From positions 6,386,001 to 6,450,000 of the forward strand of contig NZ_JAUSVA010000002.1 of assembly GCF_030813695.1 (NCBI RefSeq): 64,000 bases of DNA, given 5' to 3'. Below, piece by piece: positions 26,832 through 34,224 of the stretch. How positions within the stretch are numbered: position 1 is the stretch's first letter; each line of letters begins with the position of its first letter. The translations under genes were made by a program, and so were the position numbers. The notes under the pieces are model-generated. The model saw only the letters and a list, made by a program, of their open reading frames with translations. It was not told the DNA's origin and did not search any database. Source of the DNA: Kitasatospora herbaricolor. Lineage in GTDB: Bacteria; Actinomycetota; Actinomycetes; Streptomycetales; Streptomycetaceae.

Positions 26832-28330
26832 GACGCCGCCAGGGCTTGCTCGTAGCCGATCTGCTTCGCGCCCGGGTGGGCGCCCAGGTAGGCCTTGAGG
26901 CCGTCCTCGGTGGTGAAGGGCAGCAGGTCGGCGCCGTCCTGCGCCCAGTGGTCCTTGTCGGCGAACCAACGGGTGCCGGTGGTGGCGTCGGGCACGTAGG
27001 CGGCCCGGACCTTCTTGCCGGCGGCCGCCTTGACCGCCTTCAGCAGGCAGGCGGGGGTCGCGGCGGGCCGGGTGGCGTCCTCACCGTCGAACCAGATCTC
27101 GCCGGCCTTCGCCGGGTCGGTGACCGGCTGCCCGCAGACCGTGTCGGTGCCGGTGATCCGGGCCGGCGCGATCTCCGACAGGGCGGCCTTCGCGAGGTAG
27201 GACGGGTCGACGAAGGAGTCCAGGTCCAGCGCCTTCAGCACGCCGACCGACTTCAGGAACGGGACGTCCTCGCGCAGCGCGGCCAGCAGTTCGGGCCGCA
27301 GCGGCAGCCCGAAGGTGGCGATGCCGTTCGGGCCGTTGTAGAGGTGGACCACCTCGGGGGCCAGGCCGGTCGCCGCGGCGACCTCCTGGGAGGCGGCCAG
27401 CGGCTGCTCGTTGAGGTAGCGGGTGGCGTCCGCCTGGGCGCGCAGGAAGGCCCCGATCACCTCGGGGTGCTCGGTGGCGTACTTCTGCCGGACCACCACG
27501 CCGTGCAGGGTGGGGCGGGCCAGCGCCGCGCCGTCGTAGAGCAGCCGGGCGTCGCCGCCGAACACCACCTGGCCCGGCCAGGCCACGAACTGGGCCAGCG
27601 CGTCCACGCCGCCGGCCTTCAGCGCCGAGGCGCCGATGGCGGGTTGCTGGTTCTGCTTGGAGATCTCGGTGTCCTGCACCCCGGCCTTGCGCAGCGCCTG
27701 GACGAGGGTGCCGTCGGCGGCCGAGCCGACCGAGGTGGAGACCTTCTTGCCCTTCAGGTCGGCGAGCGTGTGCGCGGGCGAGCCGTTCGGCACCACCACG
27801 CTGTTGAGCGCGCCCAGCTCGTTGTAGCCGGTGACGGAGATCATCCGGGTGCCCGCCCCGCCGGCCTCCTGGGCCCGCGATCCGTTGATCAGCAGCGGGT
27901 AGTCGCCCATCGAGCCGATGTCGGTCTTGTCGGCCAGCATCTGCGCGGTGATCGGCGCGCCGGAGTCGTAGTCCTGCCAACTGACCTTGTACGTACGGCC
28001 GTTCTTTTTGCCCTCGGCGGCGAGCTGCTGCTCGAAGTACCCCCGGGCCCGCAACAGGGTGCCGGCGGTGACGGTGTTGATGGTCTTGGACTGGTAGCCG
28101 ACCACCACCTCGACGTCGCCGCCGGCCGAGGCGTCGGCGGACGAGCAGCCGGTGAGTCCGGTCAGCACGGTGGCGGCCAGCAGGGCGAGCGGCAGCGGGC
28201 GCCGGGCGGCGGACGTGCCCCGGGCCGACGAGGGGCCCTGGGCCGACGACGGGCCCTGGACCGACGCCGGCCCGAGCGGGCGGGCCGCCGGGCGGGACGT
28301 CGGGCGGGGGAACAACGGACGGCGTGACAT
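26828..28330 (-). CDS. ABC substrate-binding lipoprotein with NosL-like C-terminal domain
   Basis: 500 residues. A long N-terminus with a short GPASVQGPSSAQGPSSARG repeat precedes the signal helix and lipobox LTGC. Residues ~70-390 resemble SsuA/TauA/NrtA binding proteins (VVVGYQSKTINTVTAGTLLRARGYFEQQL, DIGSMGDYPLLI, LADLKGKKVSTSVGSAADGTLVQALRKAG). Residues ~399-500 are an extra domain: CGQPVTDPAKAGEIWFDG, a second Cys at 428, RAAYVPDATTGTRWFADKD, and FTTEDGLKAYLGAHPG before a final YEQAL, which matches the order of elements in NosL-type copper-binding proteins. ATG 28330 is preceded by GAGGAG. The NosL assignment is inference from pattern only. Confidence 0.8.
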   Translation of the reverse strand: MSRRPLFPRPTSRPAARPLGPASVQGPSSAQGPSSARGTSAARRPLPLALLAATVLTGLTGCSSADASAGGDVEVVVGYQSKTINTVTAGTLLRARGYFEQQLAAEGKKNGRTYKVSWQDYDSGAPITAQMLADKTDIGSMGDYPLLINGSRAQEAGGAGTRMISVTGYNELGALNSVVVPNGSPAHTLADLKGKKVSTSVGSAADGTLVQALRKAGVQDTEISKQNQQPAIGASALKAGGVDALAQFVAWPGQVVFGGDARLLYDGAALARPTLHGVVVRQKYATEHPEVIGAFLRAQADATRYLNEQPLAASQEVAAATGLAPEVVHLYNGPNGIATFGLPLRPELLAALREDVPFLKSVGVLKALDLDSFVDPSYLAKAALSEIAPARITGTDTVCGQPVTDPAKAGEIWFDGEDATRPAATPACLLKAVKAAAGKKVRAAYVPDATTGTRWFADKDHWAQDGADLLPFTTEDGLKAYLGAHPGAKQIGYEQALAAS

Positions 28331-28343
28331 CGGGGAACGCTCC

Positions 28344-28571
28344 TCAGCGCAGCAGATAGGGCATGTTGACGGTGACCGCACCGGTGGGACAGCGGGCGGC
28401 GCACGGGCCGCAGTACCAGCACTCGTCGACGTGCATGAAGGCCTTGTTGGTGTCCGGGTCGATGGCCAGCGAGTCGAGCGGGCACATCTCCACGCAGAGC
28501 GTGCAGCCGTCGATGCAGAGCGAGCCGTCGATGGTGACGGGCACGTCGGAGCGGTGGTCGGCGAGCGCCAT
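28344..28571 (-). CDS. AprB-like 2x[4Fe-4S] ferredoxin
   Basis: 75 residues with two cluster motifs: Cys19-x3-Cys23-x2-Cys26-x3-Cys30-Pro and Cys51-x2-Cys54-x2-Cys57-x3-Cys61-Pro, ending in TGAVTVNMPYLLR. The CPTGAVTVN ending and the adjacent AprA-like flavoprotein point to an APS-reductase-beta-like electron-transfer subunit instead of a general ferredoxin, though it lacks the long C-terminal tail of AprB. Encoded 13 nt before the binding-protein gene in the same direction. It should pass electrons to or from the flavoprotein encoded at the end of the operon. Confidence 0.88.
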   Translation of the reverse strand: MALADHRSDVPVTIDGSLCIDGCTLCVEMCPLDSLAIDPDTNKAFMHVDECWYCGPCAARCPTGAVTVNMPYLLR

Positions 28572-28691
28572 GAGGGTCTCCGGGAATCGGCTACGGGAAG
28601 GAACGCGGCGGCGGGAGGGCGACCGCGGGCAGGCTGCTGCGGGAGGGTGCTGAGGGGAGGTGAGGTCGGTCCGGGCGGGGGAGGGCGCGGG

Positions 28692-29456
28692 TCAGAGCGC
28701 GGAGCGCAGCAGCCGGCCCTGCATGGTGATCCGGTCGCCGCGGAACCGGACGTACTCCAGGTCCACCGGGCGGCCGTCGGCCAGCGTGGTCAGCCGCTCC
28801 AGCATCAGCAGGGCCCCGCCGCGCGGGACCTCCAGCACGGTGGCCGAGTGCGCGTCGGCGTTCACCGCCTCCAGGGTGATGTCGGCCGAGCCGAGCGGCT
28901 GGCCGGCGACCTCCTCGATCAGCTGGAAGACGTCCTGGTGGACCAGGTCCTCGGCGTCCAGGGCGGCGCCGATGTCCGGGGCCAGGTAGGTGAGGTCCAG
29001 CGACAGCGGCAGCCCGTTCAGCCGCCGCACCCGCTCGACGTACACCACGTCCGCGCCGTCCGGCAGCCGCAGCCGGCGGGCCACCGGGCCTGGGGCCCGG
29101 ACCGGGCCGAACGAGCGGACCTCGTTGGTGACCTCGCCGTGCTCGTGCAGGGTCTCGGCCAGCCCCATCAGGCGGTTCAGCCCGTGCGGCACCTTCTCCG
29201 CCACCACCAGCGTCCCCGACCCGGGCACCCGGCGGACCAGGCCCTCCGTCCGGAGCAGGTCCAGGGCCTCCCGGATGGTGTTCCTGGACTCCCCGAACTC
29301 CTCGGCCAGCACCTCCTCGTGCGGCAGCGGCCGGGGCCCGTACACCTCGCTCAGCACCTGCTGGCGCAGCACGTCGGCGACCTGCCGGGCCCGGTCCGCG
29401 CGGGGCCGGCGGGGCTGGCAGGCCCCGGTCGGCCGGGGCGGGTTCTCGGTGCTCAT
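28692..29456 (-). CDS. GntR/HutC-family transcriptional regulator
   Basis: 254 residues. Winged helix (~22-88; RARQVADVLRQQVLSEVYGPRPLPHEEVLAEEFGESRNTIREALDLLRTEGLVRRVPGSGT) plus a UTRA effector-binding domain (~100-248; VVYVERVRRLNGLPLSLDLTYL, LEYVRFRGDRI). It opens the oxidoreductase/transporter operon, so it is the likely local repressor, responding to the transported compound or a derivative. A 15-bp dyad overlaps its putative -10 box. 120 nt separate it from the ferredoxin gene. Confidence 0.92.
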   Translation of the reverse strand: MSTENPPRPTGACQPRRPRADRARQVADVLRQQVLSEVYGPRPLPHEEVLAEEFGESRNTIREALDLLRTEGLVRRVPGSGTLVVAEKVPHGLNRLMGLAETLHEHGEVTNEVRSFGPVRAPGPVARRLRLPDGADVVYVERVRRLNGLPLSLDLTYLAPDIGAALDAEDLVHQDVFQLIEEVAGQPLGSADITLEAVNADAHSATVLEVPRGGALLMLERLTTLADGRPVDLEYVRFRGDRITMQGRLLRSAL

Positions 29457-29516
29457 CGCGACTGCTCCGGTGCTGGGGGCCGATGGCGGTCCGCCGGGCG
29501 GCGGTGCCGGGCGGTT

Positions 29517-29531
29517 GGTTCTGGCAGAACC
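29517..29531. promoter_or_regulatory. Candidate GntR operator overlapping the operon promoter
   Basis: GGTTCTGGCAGAACC is a perfect 7-bp dyad around one base. On the minus strand it overlaps a TAGGGT -10-like hexamer (29529-29534), about 60 nt before the GntR start: an autorepression geometry. Binding is inferred. Confidence 0.45.
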
Positions 29532-29743
29532 CTAGGGGCGTACCGGCCGGTTTTTCGTTGCCACCGCATTACGCCACCTGACGGGCCGTCCGCGCCCGCC
29601 ACCAGCTGGGCCTACCGGCGCCCCCGGACCGGAACCGCCACCCGGCCCCGGCCCGGGGGCGCCCCCACACATGGCCCAATGCCGGGCCGGTCCGCGGCGG
29701 AACGCGAGAGTGGGTGGTTCGTCGTCCGAGGGAGGAACCGGCC

Positions 29744-30469
29744 TTGACCCTGAGGCGCAGCGCCGCGCTCGACGCCGTACTGATCGTGCTGACCCTGACC
29801 ACGGGGGTGATCGAGGCCGTCAGCCTGCTCGCGCTCGGCCACGTCTTCACCGCCCTGATGACGGGCAACATGCTCTTCCTCGCCTTCGGGCTGGCCGGCG
29901 GCCCGGGCCTGTCCGTCACGGCCTCCGCCGTCTCCCTGGGGGCCTTCGCCGTCGGCAACCTGACCGGCGCCCTGCTGGAGACCAGGGTCGAGGCCCGCCG
30001 CCACCGCTGGTTCGTCGTCGGACTGGTGGCCGAGGCCCTGCTGCTCGGCGGCGCCGGCCTGGCCGCCGGCGGGATCGGCCGGCTCGACGAGCCGTTGACC
30101 GGCCACCTCTACCTGGTGATCGCCCTGACGGCGCTGGCTATGGGCCTGCGCAGCGTCACCAGCCTCCGGGCCCGGGTCGCCGAACTGCCCACCACGCTCA
30201 CCACCCGCGCGCTCACCTCCGTGATCAGCGGGCTGGCCCCGGCCGTCGGGCACGATCCCGCCCGGGGCGGCGGCACCGGCTCGGCCGCGCTGCGGGCCGC
30301 CGGGGTGGTGGCGATGTTCCTCGGCGGCCTGCTCGGCGCCTGGATGCTCACCGCCGGACACCGCCCGCAGCTCCCGCTGCTGGTGTCCGCCGCCGTCGTG
30401 CTTCTGTGCGCCGTCGGCTTCGGGCTGACCGCGCGCGGACGGCCCTCGGCGGAGCTCCGCACTGGCTAG
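29744..30469 (+). CDS. YoaK (DUF1275) family membrane protein
   Basis: 241 residues, about six transmembrane segments. The GVIEAVSLLALGHVFTALMTGNMLFLAFGLAG stretch and LRARVAELPTTLTTRALTSVISGLA are hallmarks of DUF1275. Function unknown. TTG 29744 is preferred because GAGGGAGGAA lies 6 nt upstream; GTG 29714 is the upstream alternative. Its TAG stop coincides with the -10 hexamer of the next gene. Confidence 0.82.
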   Translation: MTLRRSAALDAVLIVLTLTTGVIEAVSLLALGHVFTALMTGNMLFLAFGLAGGPGLSVTASAVSLGAFAVGNLTGALLETRVEARRHRWFVVGLVAEALLLGGAGLAAGGIGRLDEPLTGHLYLVIALTALAMGLRSVTSLRARVAELPTTLTTRALTSVISGLAPAVGHDPARGGGTGSAALRAAGVVAMFLGGLLGAWMLTAGHRPQLPLLVSAAVVLLCAVGFGLTARGRPSAELRTG

Positions 30470-30472
30470 TCT
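30467..30472 (+). promoter_or_regulatory. Leaderless -10 box (TAGTCT) overlapping the upstream stop codon
   Basis: TAGTCT ends 6 nt before ATG 30479, and its first three bases are the stop codon of the YoaK gene. Confidence 0.5.
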
Positions 30473-30478
30473 GGACCC

Positions 30479-31066
30479 ATGAGCGCGCTGCCCGACTGGA
30501 TGCGACCGCCCCGAGAGGAGGGCTGGTTCGCCGATGACCTCGACCGGCTGACCGAAGCGCCCCGGCACACCGAACTGATCGACGGAGCGCTCGTCTTCGT
30601 GATGTCCCCGCAGCGCTCCTGGCACGGCCGGATCGTCACGGCTCTGACCGTCGCCCTGGAGGACCAGGCTCCCGCCGGCACTGTGGTGGAACGTGAGATG
30701 ACCATCCGGCTCGACGGCAGAAACCGTCCCGAGCCCGATCTGGTGGTGGCTGAGACCGAGTACGACCCGGACCGGACGTGGTTCTCCCCCGCCACGGTCT
30801 CCCTGGTCGTCGAGGTCGTCTCCCCCGAGTCGGCCCACCGCGACCGCACCGTCAAGGTCCGCAAGTACGCCGAGGCGGGCATCGCGCACTACTGGCTGAT
30901 CGAGGAGGAGGACGGCGCGCCCGTCGTCCACGTCTACGAGCTCGACGCCCCCACCACCGCCTACGCGCCCGCCGGGATCTTCCGCGGCAGGCTGGAGCGC
31001 CCCGTCCCGTTCCCGGTCGCCATCGACCTGGACGCACTGGTGCCCGCCCGGAAGCGGACGGATTAA
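30479..31066 (+). CDS. Uma2 (DUF820) family PD-(D/E)xK nuclease-like protein
   Basis: 195 residues. Core motifs of the Uma2 restriction-nuclease fold are intact: LIDGALVFVMSPQRSWHGRI, RPEPDLVVAETEY, SLVVEVVSPESAHRDR and the Lys in VKVRKYAEAGIAHYWLIEEE. The family is very widespread in actinobacteria and cyanobacteria and its biological role is unclear. Likely translated from a leaderless mRNA. It lies between YoaK and hemG with no evident functional link. Confidence 0.88.
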   Translation: MSALPDWMRPPREEGWFADDLDRLTEAPRHTELIDGALVFVMSPQRSWHGRIVTALTVALEDQAPAGTVVEREMTIRLDGRNRPEPDLVVAETEYDPDRTWFSPATVSLVVEVVSPESAHRDRTVKVRKYAEAGIAHYWLIEEEDGAPVVHVYELDAPTTAYAPAGIFRGRLERPVPFPVAIDLDALVPARKRTD

Positions 31067-31098
31067 GGGCGGATTGAGGCCTTCGCCCGGCTCTCTGC

Positions 31099-31104
31099 AA
31101 GACT
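31099..31104 (+). promoter_or_regulatory. Leaderless -10 box (AAGACT) of hemG
   Basis: AAGACT ends 7 nt before ATG 31112; the identical hexamer and spacing recur before the reductase gene at 46105. Confidence 0.4.
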
Positions 31105-31111
31105 GCGAAGC

Positions 31112-32536
31112 ATGTCGCAACCACATGTCGTCGTGATCGGCGGCGGTATCGCGGGCCTGGCCGCGGCCGCCTTCCTCAGCGGGGCGGACGGTGGCGGCGG
31201 GAGAGCCGCGGTCACCCTGCTGGAGGCCTCTGATCGCCTCGGCGGGAAGCTCCGCGGCGGCGAGGTCGGCGGGGTGCAGGTCGACCTCGGCGCCGAGTCG
31301 ATGCTCGCCCGCCGCCCGGAGGCGGTCGCCCTGGCCCGCTCGGTAGGCCTGGCCGACGCCCTCCGGCCGCCCGGCACCGCCAAGGCCGCGATCTGGACCA
31401 GGGACGCGCTGCGCCCGCTGCCCGGCGGCCAGGTGATGGGCGTCCCCGGTGACCTCGACGCGCTGGCCGCCTCCGGCGTGCTCACCCCCGAGGGCCTGGC
31501 CCGGGCCGGCCGGGAGGAGAGCACCCCGGCGGTCGGCGACGACATCGCCATCGGCGCGTACGTGGCCGGGCGGCTCGGCCGGGAGGTGGTCGACCGGCTG
31601 GTCGAGCCGCTGCTCGGCGGCGTCTACGCGGGCCACGCGGACGAGATCTCGCTGCGCGCGGCCGTCCCCCAGCTGCTCGCCCTGGCCCGCACCGGAGGTC
31701 CGCTGCTGGACGGCGTGCACGAGCTGGCGACCCGCCCGCAGAGCGGCGGCGGCCCGGTCTTCCAGGGCCTGGAGGGCGGCCTCGGCACCCTGCCCGTCGC
31801 CGTCGCCGCCGCCTGCCGCGCGGCCGGCGCCGACCTGCGGACCGGCAGCCCGGTGGACGAGCTGCGCCGCACCCCCGAGGGCTGGCGCCTGGTCGTCGGC
31901 GGCGAGGTGCTGCGGGCGGACGCGGTGGTGCTCGCCGTGCCCGCGCCCGAGGCGGCCCGGCTGCTGCGGGCCGAGGCGCCCGGCGCGGCCGCCGAGCTGG
32001 CCGCCGTCGAGTACGCGGGGATGGCGCTGGTCACGATGGCCTTCCGGCGCGCCGACCTGCCCGTCCCGCCGGCCGGCAGCGGGTTCCTGGTGCCGCCGGT
32101 CGACGGCCGGCAGATCAAGGCGTCCACCTTCTCCTCGAACAAGTGGGGCTGGCTGGAGCGCTCGGCTCCGGACAGCTTCCTGCTGCGCACCTCGCTCGGC
32201 CGCCACCGGGAGGAACAGGCGCTCGACCTCCCCGACGAGGAGCTGGTCGCCCGTTCGCTGGCCGACCTCGGCGAGGCCGTCGGCCTGACCGCGAAGCCGT
32301 ACGACACGGCGGTCACCCGCTGGCGGGCCGGCCTGCCGCAGTACCCGGTCGGCCACCTCGACCGGGTGGCCCGGATCCGGGCCGGCGCCGAGCGGCTCGG
32401 CGGGCTGGCCCTGTGCGGCGCCGCGTACGACGGGGTGGGCATCCCCGCCTGCGTCGCGAGCGCCCGCGCGGCCGTCGACAAGGTGTTGACCCCGGCCGCC
32501 GGGGCGGCCGTCACAGAAGGGACAATGTCCGCATGA
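31112..32536 (+). CDS. hemG: Coproporphyrinogen III / protoporphyrinogen oxidase
   Basis: 474 residues. FAD-dependent oxidase of the HemY/CgoX family: N-terminal VVIGGGIAGLAAAAFLSG, LGGKLRGGEVGGVQVDLGAESMLARRPEA, VEPLLGGVYAGHADEISLRAAVPQL, and the C-terminal YDGVGIPACVASARAAVDKVL. In actinobacteria this enzyme oxidises coproporphyrinogen III to coproporphyrin III ahead of iron insertion and decarboxylation. It overlaps hemQ by 4 nt (ATGA), so the two are coupled; together with hemE they supply heme. The symbol follows Streptomyces usage; cgoX or hemY are alternatives. Confidence 0.93.
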   Translation: MSQPHVVVIGGGIAGLAAAAFLSGADGGGGRAAVTLLEASDRLGGKLRGGEVGGVQVDLGAESMLARRPEAVALARSVGLADALRPPGTAKAAIWTRDALRPLPGGQVMGVPGDLDALAASGVLTPEGLARAGREESTPAVGDDIAIGAYVAGRLGREVVDRLVEPLLGGVYAGHADEISLRAAVPQLLALARTGGPLLDGVHELATRPQSGGGPVFQGLEGGLGTLPVAVAAACRAAGADLRTGSPVDELRRTPEGWRLVVGGEVLRADAVVLAVPAPEAARLLRAEAPGAAAELAAVEYAGMALVTMAFRRADLPVPPAGSGFLVPPVDGRQIKASTFSSNKWGWLERSAPDSFLLRTSLGRHREEQALDLPDEELVARSLADLGEAVGLTAKPYDTAVTRWRAGLPQYPVGHLDRVARIRAGAERLGGLALCGAAYDGVGIPACVASARAAVDKVLTPAAGAAVTEGTMSA

Positions 32537-33276
32537 CTGACAGCACTGAGCCGCAGGCGGCCGCCGAGCAGGTAGCCGCGCAGCAGCCCGAGAAGAAGAA
32601 GGCCCGCGACCTCAACCAGGTGATCCGGTACACCTTGTGGTCGGTGTTCAAGCTCAAGGACAACCTGCCCGACGACCGCGCCGCCCTCGCGGCCGAGGTC
32701 GACGAGCTGTTCGCGCAGCTGGCCGCCAAGGACGTCACGGTGCGCGGCACCTACGACGTGTCGGGGCTGCGGGCCGACGCCGACGTCATGATCTGGTGGC
32801 ACGCCGAGGACTCCGACGACCTCCAGGAGGCGTACAACCGCTTCCGCCGCACCGGCCTGGGCCGCCGGCTGGAGCCGGTCTGGTCCAACATGGCGCTGCA
32901 CCGCCCGGCGGAGTTCAACAAGTCGCACATCCCGGCGTTCCTCGCCGACGAGGCCCCCCGCGACTACATCTGCGTGTACCCCTTCGTCCGCTCCTACGAG
33001 TGGTACCTGCTGCCGGACGCCGAGCGTCGCGCGATGCTCGCCGAGCACGGCAAGATGGCGCGCGGCTACCCCGACGTGCGGGCCAACACGGTGGCCTCGT
33101 TCGCGCTCGGCGACTACGAGTGGCTGCTCGCCTTCGAGGCGGACGAGCTGCACCGGATCGTCGACCTGATGCGCGACCTGCGCCCGTCGCGGGCCCGCCT
33201 GCACGTCCGCGAGGAGGTGCCGTTCTTCACCGGGCGCCGCAAGCCGGTAGCCGAGCTGCTGAACGGCCTGGCGTGA
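32533..33276 (+). CDS. hemQ: Coproheme decarboxylase (HemQ/ChdC, chlorite-dismutase-like)
   Basis: 247 residues. Converts coproheme III to heme b by oxidative decarboxylation. Chlorite-dismutase fold with RYTLWSVFKL, DVMIWWHAEDSDDLQEAYNRFRRTGLG, FVRSYEWYLLPDAERRAMLAEHG (the catalytic-tyrosine region) and MRDLRPSRARLHVREEVPFFTG, as in actinobacterial HemQ. The ATG overlaps the hemG stop. The final gene of the unit, followed by the hairpin at 33305-33341. Confidence 0.94.
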   Translation: MTDSTEPQAAAEQVAAQQPEKKKARDLNQVIRYTLWSVFKLKDNLPDDRAALAAEVDELFAQLAAKDVTVRGTYDVSGLRADADVMIWWHAEDSDDLQEAYNRFRRTGLGRRLEPVWSNMALHRPAEFNKSHIPAFLADEAPRDYICVYPFVRSYEWYLLPDAERRAMLAEHGKMARGYPDVRANTVASFALGDYEWLLAFEADELHRIVDLMRDLRPSRARLHVREEVPFFTGRRKPVAELLNGLA

Positions 33277-33304
33277 CCTGACGCCGTACGCCGGGCCGTA
33301 GGGC

Positions 33305-33341
33305 CGAAGGGTGCCGTCCCCGGCCGGGGCGGCACCCTTCG
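33305..33341. terminator. Bidirectional terminator between hemQ and TIGR04222 gene
   Basis: Long GC-rich stem CGAAGGGTGCCG(T)CCCC / GGGGCGGCACCCTTCG with a single bulged T and GGCC loop, between convergent genes. Confidence 0.8.
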
Positions 33342-33371
33342 GCGTTCCCGGGGGCGCCCCGGGCCCGTGGG

Positions 33372-34139
33372 TCAGTGCCGCAGCGCCGCCCGCAGCCGGG
33401 CGTCCTGGACGGCGGCCGGGCCGGTCATCGCCACCGCGGTCAGCAGCTCCTGCTCCCGGTCGGCCGCCTCCTGGCGCGGCAGCCGGACCACCCGCAGGAC
33501 CTCCTGCCCGGCCGGCGAGGCCCAGCGGGTGTACGGGTAGACGTCGACCCGGGCCATCAGCAGGGTGCCCGAGGTGAGGATCACCGGTAGCGCGAACCAG
33601 GCGAAGGCCGCCGCCGGGTCCTCGCCGGCGGGGGCGCCCAGGATGATCGCGGTGCCGAGCAGCACCAGCGCCAGCAGCAGCGCCTGGCGGACGTGCCGGA
33701 CCGCCGTCGCGGTGCTCTGCCGGACCGCCGCCGGGGTGGCCAGGCCGGCCAGCGACAGCCGGGCGCCGACCTCCATCACCGTCGGGTGCGAGGCCATCGC
33801 CTGCCGCAGCTCACCGGTGCGGCACTGGCCCTCCGGGCCGACGGCGGCGATCAGCGCCCGCTCCAGGCGGCTGCGCCCCTGCGGGTCCACCACGCTGGTC
33901 CACCCGGTGTGCGCCAGGTGCAGCCGGCCGCGCGAGGCCATCAGCACCAGGGCGAGGTCGACCACCCGGGCCGGGCCGCCGGCCAGGTACGCCGTCTCGT
34001 ACAGGCCGATCCCGACGGCCTCGGCCGGGCGCGGGGCGTCCGCCCCGGCGAGTGCGTCGGCGGTGGCCGCGATCCGGACCAGCCGCATGCAGGAGAGCAC
34101 GGCGGCGATGCAGGCGGGGATCAGCAGGAGCAGCCACAT
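33372..34139 (-). CDS. TIGR04222-domain membrane protein without Cys tail
   Basis: 255 residues. N-terminal helix (~1-20), a soluble stretch with GIGLYETAYLAGGPARVVDLALVLMASRGRLHLAHTGWTSVV and LERALIAAVGPEGQCRTGELRQAMAS, then two helices (~150-190). The YLAGGPxRVVD...L...GR.H motif is shared with the protein at 35271-36296 and defines TIGR04222, an uncharacterised actinobacterial family. Unlike that paralogue it ends without the Ser/Cys/Gly-rich tail. Function unknown. Confidence 0.8.
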   Translation of the reverse strand: MWLLLLIPACIAAVLSCMRLVRIAATADALAGADAPRPAEAVGIGLYETAYLAGGPARVVDLALVLMASRGRLHLAHTGWTSVVDPQGRSRLERALIAAVGPEGQCRTGELRQAMASHPTVMEVGARLSLAGLATPAAVRQSTATAVRHVRQALLLALVLLGTAIILGAPAGEDPAAAFAWFALPVILTSGTLLMARVDVYPYTRWASPAGQEVLRVVRLPRQEAADREQELLTAVAMTGPAAVQDARLRAALRH

Positions 34140-34200
34140 GGGGCTGTTGTAGACCGGATCCGGCCATCGCGGAACAGTTCCAGGTGCGCGATACCGAACT

Positions 34201-34224
34201 GTGACCGCCTGCCGTGGCGGTCAC
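34201..34224 (-). terminator. Terminator overlapping the dioxygenase stop codon
   Basis: 9-bp stem GTGACCGCC / GGCGGTCAC with a 6-nt loop; the right arm includes the stop codon of the minus-strand gene. Confidence 0.6.
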
